A stretch of 64,000 nt of DNA from positions 25,336,905 through 25,400,904 of the forward strand of contig CM028335.1 in assembly GCA_016647705.1 (NCBI GenBank), written 5' to 3'. The first letter of the stretch is position 1; every line of letters begins with the position of its first letter. The position numbers and the translations under genes were made by a program. A model generated the notes under the pieces. The model was not told the origin of the DNA and searched no databases. It was given only the letters and a program-made list of their open reading frames with translations. This DNA is from Eucommia ulmoides (lineage: Eukaryota; Streptophyta; Magnoliopsida; Garryales; Eucommiaceae). Below, piece by piece: positions 53,359 to 64,000 of this stretch.

Positions 53359-55416
53359 TGTCACAACCCGTCCCGGAACCCGTCATCCCGAGGCTAGCGT
53401 GACTACAACATGACATCACCAATGCCCTAACAACCAAATGAAAGACAATATGTTCCCACCATATAATACAAACATTTAAATGGGGGACACACCCATCCCA
53501 AATTTATCCTAACAAACAGTATTCATCTATGAACCTTTTACAGGTTCGTCTTGGACAGCTTCTCTCAAACACCCATATGACTCCATCACGTAGCTCTACC
53601 TAGTGCTAGTAGGGGACCGACTCCTAGCCGTTGTACCTGCGAGTGTACTGCCTTCTTAGTAAAACATTTCGAAAATATTAATACTTTCTAAATATTTTCA
53701 CAATCTAGTATGGATCAAACACAAGTATATAAGCAATGACAATAAGCAATATAGATAAGTTCCATCTAGCATAAAGTCCTACCAATCATCATAATAAATA
53801 ATATCAAACCAACCAATATACGTAAAACACCACATTTTAAGCACCAATCTCAAACACACACTTCCAACACCCACGCACTGGCCAGTCCTAGTGATCGTTT
53901 TAACCTTACGATCGGGAGTTGCAACGGTACCGTAACATTCATAGGAATGCCTTCCTATGAAATACCCACACCCCTTTTTGGGGAGAAATATAATCTACAC
54001 CCCTTACGGGGAGAAATATAATCCACACCCCTTACGGGGAGAAATATAATCCACACCCCTTACGGGGAGAACAACCATGGCATCGTCAAAAACAAATAGA
54101 GCCTCAACGAGAATTAAATAATCGATCGAAACTTCACCTGTTTCCGAAACGTTCGGCGACCACGAGATGGGTTTTGGATTTCCCCGGGGTGGTTTCTGCA
54201 TTTTTCCCTTTTCTTTTTCTTTTTTTTTTTTTCATTTTTTTTCTTTTTCTTTTTCTTTTTTTTTTCCTGTTTTGCGTTACTGTTTTCTGGTTCCCTAACA
54301 TGCTGCCGCCGACGAGGTCTTGCCGTCGATCATGCTTCACCGTCCCACCAACCGAACACCCACACCACCGAACAACCGAATCCACACACCACCACGTCTA
54401 CCCCCCAAGCACACCCACTCACCGAATGTTAGCGACGGACGACGACGATCCCGTACCTCCGTAGCGAACTACCGATAACCCACACCGGTTACCCACAACC
54501 GATGATGAACCGAACTCACATACACACACACACACGCTGAACGGCTGACCGAAACGCTCACCGCCGACGAACCATCCTCGGACTGCCGGACCAACCTTTC
54601 TCTCTCCTCTGTTTTTTTTTTTTTTTTTTTTTTTTTATTCTTGGTTCAGCCGACCGCCGGCGACTTCTCTCTCTCTCTATTTCTCTCCACCAACCTTCAT
54701 CATGGTGATCAACACACACAAACTCAGTTGACGACGTGCCGAACACATTACCGAACGTTTACCGGACGACCGGCGACGATCACCCACCACCTATGCCGAA
54801 CCACCCTCTCCGTCGACCACCGAACGCCCACGCACGCCCACACCCTGTAACCGAAATACCCTGCCTCACCGGCAATCACTTTTCAAACCCCAAACTCCGG
54901 CCTGCTTTCTCTCTCTCTCTCTAGATTTCGATTTTTCAGATTTTCGGATTTTGGATTTCTTGATCATGGGATTTTGTTTTTTGATCATCACCGGTGCATG
55001 AAATTAGTGGATTCGAGTTTTCTAAGCGTGCCACGTCGTTCCTCTTATTTGATTCCTTTCCGGCCATGTGTTTCCTCCGACCGCCGGTTGTGGGTTTGTA
55101 TAAATGATAAAAAAAATAGTTTTCATTAATTGCTCTTTCCTCCCCCCCCCCCCCCCAAAATTCCCTTTAAACCTTGATCTTAATCCTTTTCAACTTTTAA
55201 AAGTTTCTAAGATTTTCAATTTCACCTCCTGAAAGTTTCATTTAAATGTTAAATGTCAATTTACCTCCCTAAATTGGGATTTACTGTTTCTATATTTTCA
55301 ATTTGACCCCTAGACTTTCTATTTGAATTTTTAATTGTCTTAGTTTCACCCCGAATTTTCACCATTACTCTAAAATACCACTGAAATGACGTCCCTGCTA
55401 CGATTGAGGTCTTACA
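53359..55416 (-). repeat. Element E 3' LTR (2.06 kb)
   Basis: Matches the 5' LTR but lacks ~640 bp: the sequence jumps from GAGCCTC to AACGAGAATTAAATAATC at about 54113, which are ~640 bp apart in the 5' LTR (60052 and 60699). Contains four 28-bp units, a long T tract, CA-rich stretches and a C16 run. Confidence 0.9.
53967..54071. repeat. 28-bp hairpin repeat in the element E 3' LTR, four units
   Basis: Unit CCACACCCCTTACGGGGAGAAATATAAT. Each contains a CCCCT...GGGG mini-hairpin. The 5' LTR has five units (59887-60019), so copy number changed after insertion or during reverse transcription. Confidence 0.85.
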
Positions 55417-55432
55417 ACTCTTCCCTCCTAAA
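55417..55432 (-). other. Polypurine tract of element E
   Basis: The minus strand reads TTAGGAGGGAAGAGT directly before TGTAAGACC, the 3' LTR start. Confidence 0.75.
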
Positions 55433-55442
55433 AGAAATTTCA

Positions 55443-55760
55443 TCCCAAAATTTTATTACCTTAGTCGATTAAATACAGGTATCTGTTCCTCCTCTCGTCT
55501 TCTCGTTCTTATGTCGCATCTTTTACTGCATGATTGTGCCATAACACCTTGACTAACATAATCGTGTTCATTCGCACACCTGATCAACACATTTGAAGGG
55601 TATGGCACATATTTCCAGAATATCGATTCATAGAGGTTGTCGTGTAGTTGAGATAATTTTGGCGATAACGTAGGTTCATACGCCGTCGTGCCCACCTGAT
55701 CTAAAATTCTATATGGTCCGATGTACCTTGGACCTAACTTCCTTTCCTTCCTGCACTTCG
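55443..55760 (-). pseudogene. Gypsy integrase C-terminal remnant
   Basis: The minus strand encodes RKLGPRYIGPYRILDQVG, then TTAYEPTLSPKLSQLHD and, later, KYVPYPSNVL. This is the conserved end of Gypsy integrases (L.PRF.GPF.I....G..AY.L.LP..L...H..FHVS.L.KY.PDPSHV). The frame continues to 55456. Its place just before the polypurine tract is where integrase ends in chromovirus-type Gypsy elements. Everything upstream (RT, RNase H, integrase core) is missing or unrecognisable. Confidence 0.8.
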
Positions 55761-56898
55761 TTAATTTTCGTCAGGCTACTAATACGTCAAAGTCGCATCA
55801 TAAAGTTATACTTGCCTTACGTGATGCTAGAACAATTGTTTCCTCATATGCGGTTTCAACATCCCAAATTGCCTAAAATTTATAACCAACAACTTTTCCG
55901 TCAAATCTTTATCATCTAACCAACAAAGTGCACTTGGTCAGTGACACTTAACACAGATCACCCACTGTAAAAAAATCCCATGTTCCCAACTGCTTCCACT
56001 GCGCTACTCTGATAACATCAAGATCAGTAACAACAGTATCTGCTGAAACTGTTCCAATACAATGAGTTTTTTTCATTCTGTCGTAACCGGCACTTATCTA
56101 TTTCATCCAACATTTTCTAGTCACCCGTTGCAACAATATTTTTCATTCAACATTTAACCTAACTGTAATCGCCATCAATCTCATAAACACAGATAACTCA
56201 ACTATCAGTAACCCCGATACCTACCTCAATTCTCTAACACTCATATTGATATCTTTCATAATACCTAAATATCACCAACCCACATAACTACAGCTCAAAT
56301 ATTTCAAACAACTAATCTACAAGAATTCCTTTCATGCCTCCACATTTTATCAAGTCCCTGACCTGGTCACGTGCTTCAAGTTTGTTTCTACCTACCTAAC
56401 ATGCTTCAAACATATATTCACGTATATATATATATACGATTCAAAGGACATAGGTACGCCCCAGTCACAACGAAATCGATACATTCTAATAATTACTAGC
56501 TACTAACTGTAAAATATTATATCATGTGCACATATCATCTGAAGGATATTTTAAATTCTCCTTGTCCTGTAACATCTCAATAACTTCTAGTTTCTAGTAA
56601 AAGAAAGTAGTCACATTGGCTATTCTAAATCCTGCAGGAGTTTCGTTTCCCTATCTCAGTTCAATTTATCAAATCGGAATCCTGTATCTTTTTCATACAA
56701 CACTTTATGTGATGCCACCATGATTAATGACAAGATAATTATTAGCATAACAGTTTTTATTAACATTGCACAATCATCCCTCTTACCAGAAACTGCCATG
56801 ACACAATCGCTCAACATATCTTCTAACACCTGAATCGTATTTACAAGTTATCAACTTTCACTTGGGCAATTAAAGGAGTATGAATTTCTTTTCTTTTC

Positions 56899-56951
<53 letters not shown>

Positions 56952-57282
56952 ATATCTTGTCCCAACTTAATTTTTAATATTTGCAATAAATTGGTGCATC
57001 ACGCAATCGAATAATCCTATCAATATATACATTGAACATACGTATCAGAAAACACTCCTCGAACTCCTCTCCATTTTCCTTCTGGTATAGGTCAAGGTTA
57101 CAATAGCCCACCTAGAGATTTCGTTACTTCCTGACCTTAACTTGACTAACAAATCACTGGATAACAAATACCGTGATTTCCCATTTCCATTCCCAACCTA
57201 CTAATCATGCGCATGCCATTACAGTATAGTTAATATTACTGGGGTATTGCATATCTTATTCCATGCATTCTCTCTCTTTTTT

Positions 57283-57327
<45 letters not shown>

Positions 57328-59261
57328 CTCATCTATAAATTGGCATTATCAATCTTACACATTTGAATTCAAATTCCCAAACTTCATCGTCTCTTCCGAC
57401 ACGCCGATCAGCTCTATAGTCAATTTCCACTACCTCACTAAACCTTCTTAGCTGGACATCTGACCTTTACATGTCTACACTACGATAAAAATCAATATCG
57501 AACTGCATTACCATCTGACCAACCGCCCACTAAACTTAAAAGGGCCTTAACTTAACCATAAGTTAATATAAACAATCAACTCACCAATTTTTGACCCGAA
57601 ATATTTGCTATAGTCAGCACTGTGACCATCATCATTCCCTTCTACTCTTATCGTTTCCAAATAGACATCTACTTCTGCGCTTCTATCCTACAATCGCTAA
57701 ATGTCAACTTCATACCTACCAGCTCCATTTGAGTGGTCACCCGACCGGTTACCTGATAGACTTACAAAGATCTCTATTCGACATTAATATGCGCGACCCC
57801 GTTTTTTTTTTTTTTTTTTTTTTTCCGACTTAAAGCACAAATCCCGTCATACAGGAGATGTCACTAAACGTTAGAACGAATACAATCTCTACTAGTTCCA
57901 TAAAGTTTCGAATTCTAGTCACATGTTCTCGGCCTTCTCCATATTCCATCAATTCACCACTTTGGCTTCCTTTGGATTCACTTGAATGCTATGCCTTAAG
58001 AGTACTAGTCATATTTACTGCACTAGTCACTGTCTTAGTAACCCATTCTAGTTTTTACGTTACGAACACCAGATCCTTATGGAAACACATACCAGATTTA
58101 CCTAAATCATTAGTTGATATTCTAATTTATTGTGACGACTTCTTCTTCTATTAAAATTTCCTAAATTGCAAACAAACTTACTCTAATCCCCCAATGTCCA
58201 ACGATTATTTTATTTTATTTAGTTTATATTTTTTTTTTCCACCCAAGATTATTTAATTTCAACAAAATAGAATCCATCATTGAGTTAAATTAATTCACTC
58301 ATTTTTCCTATCACATAATAATCACCTTTAAAGTCCCAAGACTATAATTTCAAATCTCAATTTCCTACATTCATTAACACCAGTATACTTAACCAACTTA
58401 TGTACCGAACGTTCCCCTCCTTATCATTATGAAACTTATTTAATAGTAATCACAGTTACCAATCACGCTTACAAGCACCCTGTCCATTCTCGAAACTACA
58501 TAGGGAAGATCCCTAGCTATTATAATATCCACTGATGGAATTTGTATGAACAGCATCTGCGTACTGATTTGTGATATCATTTCTTTAACCCTTTGCTAAC
58601 CTCCTAAACCCACTATCAGACTAGCTGAGGTACTAGATATGCCTTCCCAACATTACATATTGTTATTTATCCCAAATTTGACTCCACCTGCAACTCTATA
58701 TCACTTACTCAAATGGATTATATCTACAGGCACCTACTATCCTCTTAGATCCTCAATCCTCGGCTACTTAAGATATATCGTTTCCTATTACCTTGCTACG
58801 TGCCACAACTGTTACTCCGTCTATCAATCAATCTAAAAAGTACTACCCAACTAAATTCTTGTCCAGTAACGTCGCAGTTTCCTTCCAGATTGCCCAGAAA
58901 GCGATTTACTCCCTTTGAATATTATTTCTTATTTTGACTTAAGTGTGTTATGCCATATCATCTAGTATATTGATAACGACGTAATTTGTGGTTTGTTTAA
59001 CTTAGCCTCCTTATCTTGTGGAAGACATCCCTTCCAACAATATCACCACGTGGTCATATCGCTGCTTATCAAAAAGAACAACCCTCCATACGCCATGCCA
59101 AAGCACAAACTAATAAAATAAAAGACCTAACACTCACATATCAAGCTCACCTATTGACACCCTATCTCATGCCCCCTACTGACTAGACGACTGGCACGTC
59201 CTCCTATCTCATGATCTTCTATCGACACATCTCCTAACAAGTCTACAGAACCTATAACCTA
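55761..59261 (-). other. Element E internal region without recognisable coding
   Basis: Short frames only. It has long T tracts (A in reading direction) at 56920-56946, preceded by a (TTTTC)n run, at 57282-57322 and at 57801-57824. I looked for RT, RNase H, integrase core and gag zinc-knuckle motifs on the minus strand and saw none. Either pol is very decayed or the internal region was replaced, as in large non-autonomous derivatives. Confidence 0.6.
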
Positions 59262-59274
59262 GGCTCTGATACCA
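59262..59274 (-). other. Initiator tRNA-Met primer-binding site of element E
   Basis: GGCTCTGATACCA on plus is the exact inverse of TGGTATCAGAGCC, the standard plant initiator tRNA-Met primer site, 4 bp from the 5' LTR. Confidence 0.92.
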
Positions 59275-59278
59275 AAAT

Positions 59279-62004
59279 TGTCATAACCCGTCCCGGAACC
59301 CGTCATCCCGAGGCTGGCGTGACTACAACATGACATCACCAATGCCCTAACAACCAAATGAAAGACAATATGTTCCCACCATATAATACAAACATTTAAA
59401 TGGGGGACACACCCATCCCAAATTTATCCTAACAAACAATATTCATCTATGAACCTTTTACAGGTTCGTCTTGGACAGCTTCTCTCAAACACCCATATAA
59501 CTCTATCACGCAGCTCTACCTAGTACCAGTAGGGGATCGACTCCTAGCCGTTGTACCTGCGAATGTACTGCCTTCTTAGTAAAACATTTCGAAAATATTA
59601 ATACTTTCTAAATATTTCCACAATCTAGTATGGATTAAGCACAAGTATATAAGCAATAACAATAAGCAATATAGATAAGTTCCATCTAGCATAAAGTCCT
59701 ACCAATCATCATAATAAATAATATCAAACCAACCAATATACGTAAAACACCACATTTTAAGCACCAATCTCAAACACACACCTCCAACACCCACACACTG
59801 GCCAGTCCTAGTGATCGTTTTAACCTCACGATCGGGAGTTGCAACGGTACCGTAACATTCATAGGAATGCCTTCCTATGAAATATCCACACCCCTTTTTG
59901 GGGAGAAATATAATCCACACCCCTTATGGGGAGAAATGTAATCCACACCCCCTACGGGAAAAAATATAATCCACACCCCTTACGGGGAGAAATATAATCC
60001 ACACTCCTTACGGGGAGAACAACCATGGCATCGTCAAAAACAAATACAGCCTCATCGAAACACAACTCAATAAATATCATCTACTCAACATTGTCAAATC
60101 ACCACACCTAACACATTTCTACAAAACCCGTTTTTAAATTTAAAAATCATATTTCGCACTTTCTTTTAAAGAAACGTCCAATTTTATCAAAACCATTTTT
60201 TCATCCTTTATTTTTTAGAAAATCAGGCATTTTTAGGAAAATAGATATTTCTTATTCTCTTTTTAAAACCACCGTCTAATTTCACCAAATCTAGTGGAAT
60301 TCATTTCCGGCTTCTTTTTCGAAATCTATCGAAGTCCAGTTACCAATTCATTTAAATCCTGCTTGATGCATATCATTTATAAATTCATACAGTTTAGGTA
60401 ATTACAATTTTTATCTCATATATATATAGAAAATAGTTTGGTAAGAAGACAATACACTCACCTCGATCCCTGTTTTGCACAACTGACACTGCCCACACTC
60501 TATCTGGACGCCAGTGCCTGCGAACCTAATAGTGACAGAGTCTAAATTAATATCTTATCTAAAATATCCTAATTATGCAATGCAGACCCTATATTCCGAA
60601 TCGTTACTAATTTTATGTACCACGTACTTAAAATTAATTAATCGTCATGAAATTATTATGATTTTAGGATTTATAACACTAATTAAAATTTAATTTAACG
60701 AGAATTAAATAATCGATCGAAGCTTCATCTGTTTCCGAAACGTTCGGCGACGACGAGATGGGTTTTGGATTTCCCCGGGGGGGTTTTGGATTTCCCCGGG
60801 GTGGTTTCTGCATTTTCCCCTTTTCTTTTTCTTTTTTTTTTTCCTTTTTTTTTTCTTTTTTTTTTTTCCTGTTTTGCGTTACTGTTTTCTGGTTCCCTGA
60901 CATGCTGCCGCCGACGAGGTCTTGCCGTCGATCATGCCTCACCGTTCCACCAACCGAACACCCGCACCACCGGACAACCGAATCCACACACCACCACATC
61001 CACCCCCGAAGCACACCCACTCACCGAACGTTAGCGACGATCCCGCACCTCCGTAGCGAACTACCGATAACCCATACTGGTAACCCACAACCGATGATGA
61101 ACCGAACTCACATACACACACACACACGCTGAACGGCTGACCGAAACGCTCACCGCCGACGAACCATCCTCGGACCGCCGGACCAACCTTTCTCTCTCCT
61201 CTATTTTTTTTTTTTTTTTGATTCCTGGTTTAGCCGACCGCCGGCGACTTCTCTCTCTCTATTTCTCTCCACCAACCTTCATCATGGCGATCAACACACA
61301 CAAACTCAGTTGACGACGTGCCGAACACATTACCGAACGTTTACCGGATGACCAGCAACGATCACCCACCACCTATGCCGAACCACCCTCTCCGTCGACC
61401 ACCGAACGCCCACGCACGCCCACACCCTGTAACCGAAATACCCTGCCTCGCCGGCGATCACTTTTCAAACCCCAAACTCCAGCCTGCTCTCTCTCTCTCT
61501 CTCTAGATTTCGGTTTTTCAGATTTTCGGATTTTGGATTTCTTGATCATGGGATTTTGTTTTTTGATCATCACCGGTGCATGAAATTAGTGGATTCAAGT
61601 TTTCTAAGCGTGCCACGTCGTTCCTCTTATTTGATTCCTTTCCGGCCATGTGTTTCCTCCGACCGCCAGTTGTGGGTTTGTATAAATGATAAAAAAATAG
61701 TTTTCATTAATTGCTCTTTCCTCCCCCTCCCCCCCCCCCCCCAATCAATTCCCTTTAAACCTTGATCTTAATCTTTTTCAACTTTTAAAAGTTTCTAAGA
61801 TTTTCAATTTCACCTCTTGAAAGTTTCATTTAAATGTTAAATGTCAATTTACCTCCCTAAATTGGGATTTACTGTTTCTATATTTTCAATTTGACCCCTA
61901 GACTTTCTATTTAAATTTTTAATTGTCCTAGTTTCACCCCGAATTTTCACCATTACTCTAAAATACCACTGAAATGACGTACCTGCTACGATTGAGGTCT
62001 TACA
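59279..62004 (-). repeat. Element E 5' LTR (2.73 kb)
   Basis: The fuller LTR copy. Includes the ~640-bp stretch absent from the 3' LTR, five 28-bp hairpin units (59887-60019), a GTTTTGGATTTCCCCGGGG duplication near 60762-60800, T tracts and a C-rich run near 61727. Confidence 0.9.
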
Positions 62005-62497
62005 GTAACGGTTCAATCCTTACCGGGTAAAAGGATATTTTGAGTATTTGTGAGGTTTTAATTCTTTAGCCTAAGGTAAAAAAAGAATTAGATTATTCTA
62101 GAGCCTGTAAAAAGTAGATATTATTCTTGAGCCTGAGAAAATGAATTTGTAAAGGTTGATTCTGAGCCTGTGAAAATAATCTTTTTGAGGGTTTGGTTCC
62201 CACCTTTAAATGAATCTTGAGTTTAGTGGGTGTGACTCTCCGTGGAGTTCGGGGGACTGGATTAGCCAAGAGTAATTTGGTGAACCAGTATAAATTTCTG
62301 ATGTGCTGTTATTTTTCATTATTTATTTTTGTTATTTGGTGTGCACCTAGTTGATATTATATTTTCGCTGTTATATAAAGATAAAAATTAATTTAGGATT
62401 AAAATTAATTATTTGGATTATTGAAGTATTTTTTATATGATGATTTTTTGTCTATCCAATTCACCCCTCTTGGGTAGCTCACCAGGCCAACAGAAAA

Positions 62498-63440
62498 TAA
62501 AGAAGATAAAGAAGAAAAATATGATTTTGTTTGAGAATTTTGTTCTAAAAAATTAAGAACAGAAATACAACAAGATAAACATTAACCAAACACCACATTA
62601 CCTACTTGTGTATTGTTAAATACTGCTCTTACTAATTTCAATCAAACTCCTTGTCATTTGTGAAAGTCACAAGATCCTCAGTTAGAAGATTCAGACAACA
62701 TATATAAAATGTCATTTTTATCCTTATTTTGTTCTTTATATTACAATAACATACTAAATATGAAAAACTTCAAATTTAACCAAAAAAGTTTAAAAAATGA
62801 GAGGGAAAAAATGTTCTCTTTTTATTATCCAAACACACCACATTCCCTATCCTCTCCCCCCCCCCCCCCCCCCCCCAATTTTATATTTTATGTTTTTGTT
62901 TTTTTTTTGTTTTTTTTTTTCTTATTTTAGTTTTTTATTTTAATTTTCTTAATCTTATTCGTTACTTGATATATTAAAACAAAACTAGAAACCAAAAGTT
63001 GAAAAAAGAAAACTAAGAACAAATAAAATCAAAAGAAAAATAGATAACAAAAACAGAATATCGAAGCAAACAAATCGGAAAAAAAAAAAAAAAAAAAAAA
63101 AGATAAAAACAAAAAACAAGTTTTTTAATTAATTTTGAATTGGTTTACTTTTAACTATTGTAAAATTATCTCTTTTAACTTATTTTGCAGGCATTATTTC
63201 CAACTAGATGTTCTAAATTACTTTTATCAAATGACAAAAAGATCTGATTAGTATTACTTGTTTTTTTTTTTGCAAAACACATGGGACTTATTGAATGTGA
63301 TTGAAATTAATCACTTGAGAAGATACGAGAATATGATTTTTATGAAAAAAATAGTCTAAACGGCCGACTATCTTTAAGATCACTCGATTGATTTATTGCG
63401 GAGAAAATTCTAACTTGGTCTCTTAAGTGAATCAGTCAAC
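62498..63440. other. AT-rich stretch with homopolymers
   Basis: No gene seen. Contains a C run at 62857-62876, T-rich 62890-62930, and an A run at 63079-63100. Confidence 0.4.
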
Positions 63441-63453
63441 TGATTGTCGGCTT

Positions 63454-63460
63454 TATAAAT
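63454..63460 (+). promoter_or_regulatory. Possible TATA box for the terminal ORF
   Basis: TATAAAT followed ~30 bp later by a pyrimidine-rich CTCTAATTCGG/CATTCCCCATTTCTCTTC stretch, then a C/A-rich leader. It fits a plant core promoter or an LTR U3-R boundary. Confidence 0.4.
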
Positions 63461-63709
63461 TGAAGATTCAGTTCTCTAATTCGGTTCATTCCCCATTTCT
63501 CTTCAAGATTCGCCCCCCCACCCACCCCCCCCACCCCCCAAAAAAAAAAAAGGAAAAAACAACCCTTCACCTTCACTCAAAATCACCAAATCTCTTGATT
63601 TTTCTCTCTAAATAGCAAGATCTAAGTAGTTCGAAGTAATGTATGTTTTGAGCACAAGATTCGATTCCTTGAAGAATATCTAGAGTTCTGGAGATTTTCC
63701 TTCTTCTAG

Positions 63710-63780
63710 GTAAGATCTTACTTAAGTTCTTTGTTGCTCTTCATAGCTATTTTATTATTTCCTTGTTTTTCTCGCTTTAG
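63710..63780 (+). other. Possible 5' leader intron
   Basis: TAG|GTAAGATC at 63710 and CTCGCTTTAG|AT ending at 63780 are good plant splice sites 71 bp apart, with a T-rich body. Seventy-one bases is near the lower limit for plant introns. Confidence 0.4.
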
Positions 63781-63830
63781 ATCTTATCTTGTGTCCATTT
63801 CATTTCGTATATCCTTTATTCTGAGTAAAA

Positions 63831-64000
63831 ATGGTTCAAAAACATGAGGGTAAGAAAAAATGGGGTCACAGGTCTAAGGAAAAAGGAAAGAAGGCTAATA
63901 TGCCTAATTTCAAAAATTTTAAGTTCTTGAGCAAAGACATCCAAAAGAAATTTGAGCTTGTTCTTAACAAGTGTAGAGTCTTTTGTGGTAGACTCGTATA
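63831..64000 (+). CDS. Start of an ORF running off the window, very basic N-terminus
   Basis: ATG at 63831 opens 56 codons to the window edge without a stop. The first ~25 residues are Lys/Gly/His-rich (MVQKHEGKKKWGHRSKEKGK), then a segment with KFELVLNKCRVFCGRLV. Not recognised. An LTR-element ORF is more likely than a host gene given the setting, but leader, TATA box and possible intron would also fit a host gene. Confidence 0.4.
   Translation, partial: MVQKHEGKKKWGHRSKEKGKKANMPNFKNFKFLSKDIQKKFELVLNKCRVFCGRLV

Larger units (their letters stand above)
53359..62004 (-). mobile_element. Element E: Gypsy LTR retrotransposon (8.6 kb), pol mostly lost
   Basis: LTRs 53359-55416 and 59279-62004 (TGTCA.AACCC...GGTCTTACA), target duplication GTAAC at 53354-53358 and 62005-62009. 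Initiator tRNA-Met primer site next to the right LTR, and a polypurine tract next to the left. The LTRs look ~96% alike by eye in the first 330 bp, so this is one of the younger insertions and the innermost in its nest. Only an integrase C-terminus remains recognisable. The rest of the internal region is AT-rich with long T runs. Confidence 0.9.
51682..62492 (-). mobile_element. Family H unit, inverted copy, split by element E
   Basis: The minus strand runs from TGTTGGCCTGGTGAGC (62492) to GGATCAACA (51682), colinear with 42246-44420. Flanks GAAAG (51677-51681) and GAAAA (62493-62497) are a 4-of-5 target duplication. The unit is interrupted at GTAAC by element E (53359-62004). The plus copy at 42740 shows the uninterrupted site, TTGTAACGATTCAATCC read inverted. 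Confidence 0.85.

Noticed and set aside
54134-54464. Lys-rich minus and Phe-rich plus frames in the element E LTRs (also 60679-61132)
   Set aside because: T-tract and CA-rich LTR sequence; the frames change with tract length between the two LTRs.

Overview
The window looks like repeat-dense, AT-rich nuclear heterochromatin of a flowering plant, probably a eudicot. I find no intact host protein-coding gene. Nearly all recognisable sequence is transposable element, endogenous pararetrovirus or retro-copied RNA, much of it nested. Evidence for a plant host: primer-binding sites matching plant tRNA-Asp and initiator tRNA-Met, a plant-type U6 snRNA derivative, a putative-plant-transposon-protein remnant, and caulimovirid sequence.

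Region by region. 1-1804 is repeat-like flank with a ~110-bp tandem repeat. 1805-19527 is a cluster of minus-strand Athila-like Gypsy elements with tRNA-Asp primer sites and only gag and Transpos_32-like remnants. Element A (1805-8142) is fused to element B (internal 8145-9827, LTR 13922-15277), which shares that LTR with element C (to 19527). A 4.1-kb hAT element (9828-13906) sits in B's primer-binding site and carries a nearly full-length but broken transposase. 19533-21400 is a decayed Copia LTR and pol (minus). 22507-25976 holds two copies of a U6-derived segment joined to mRNA-like sequence, around a separate dispersed repeat. 25980-26678 is a MITE with TTA duplications.

26819-34862 is an endogenous caulimovirid with order capsid/zinc knuckle, movement protein, protease, RT, RNase H, transactivator-like ORF and intergenic promoter. 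This resembles Solendovirus/Cavemovirus. It is broken by stops and frameshifts, but ends in two intact small paralogous ORFs and a scrambled junction. 36085-40181 is a fourth Athila-like element (D) with a better gag remnant.

40254-48373 is a second copy of the 23871-24540 repeat, split by a MULE-like element, a 3.7-kb insertion that itself holds a solo LTR, and another solo LTR. 49252-50897 is a further solo LTR. 51682-62492 is an inverted copy of the 42246-44420 unit, interrupted by an 8.6-kb Gypsy element (53359-62004) with two LTRs, a 13-bp tRNA-Met primer site and an integrase C-terminal remnant. At 63454-64000 a TATA box, possible intron and open reading frame run off the window.

Most attention-worthy: arrays of short GC-rich palindromes in the LTR U3 regions and internal leaders of the Athila-like elements, with a similar core in an unrelated LTR family; the two protease-like domains and paired small ORFs of the endogenous virus; the U6-mRNA chimera; and a deletion derivative shared by elements B and C.
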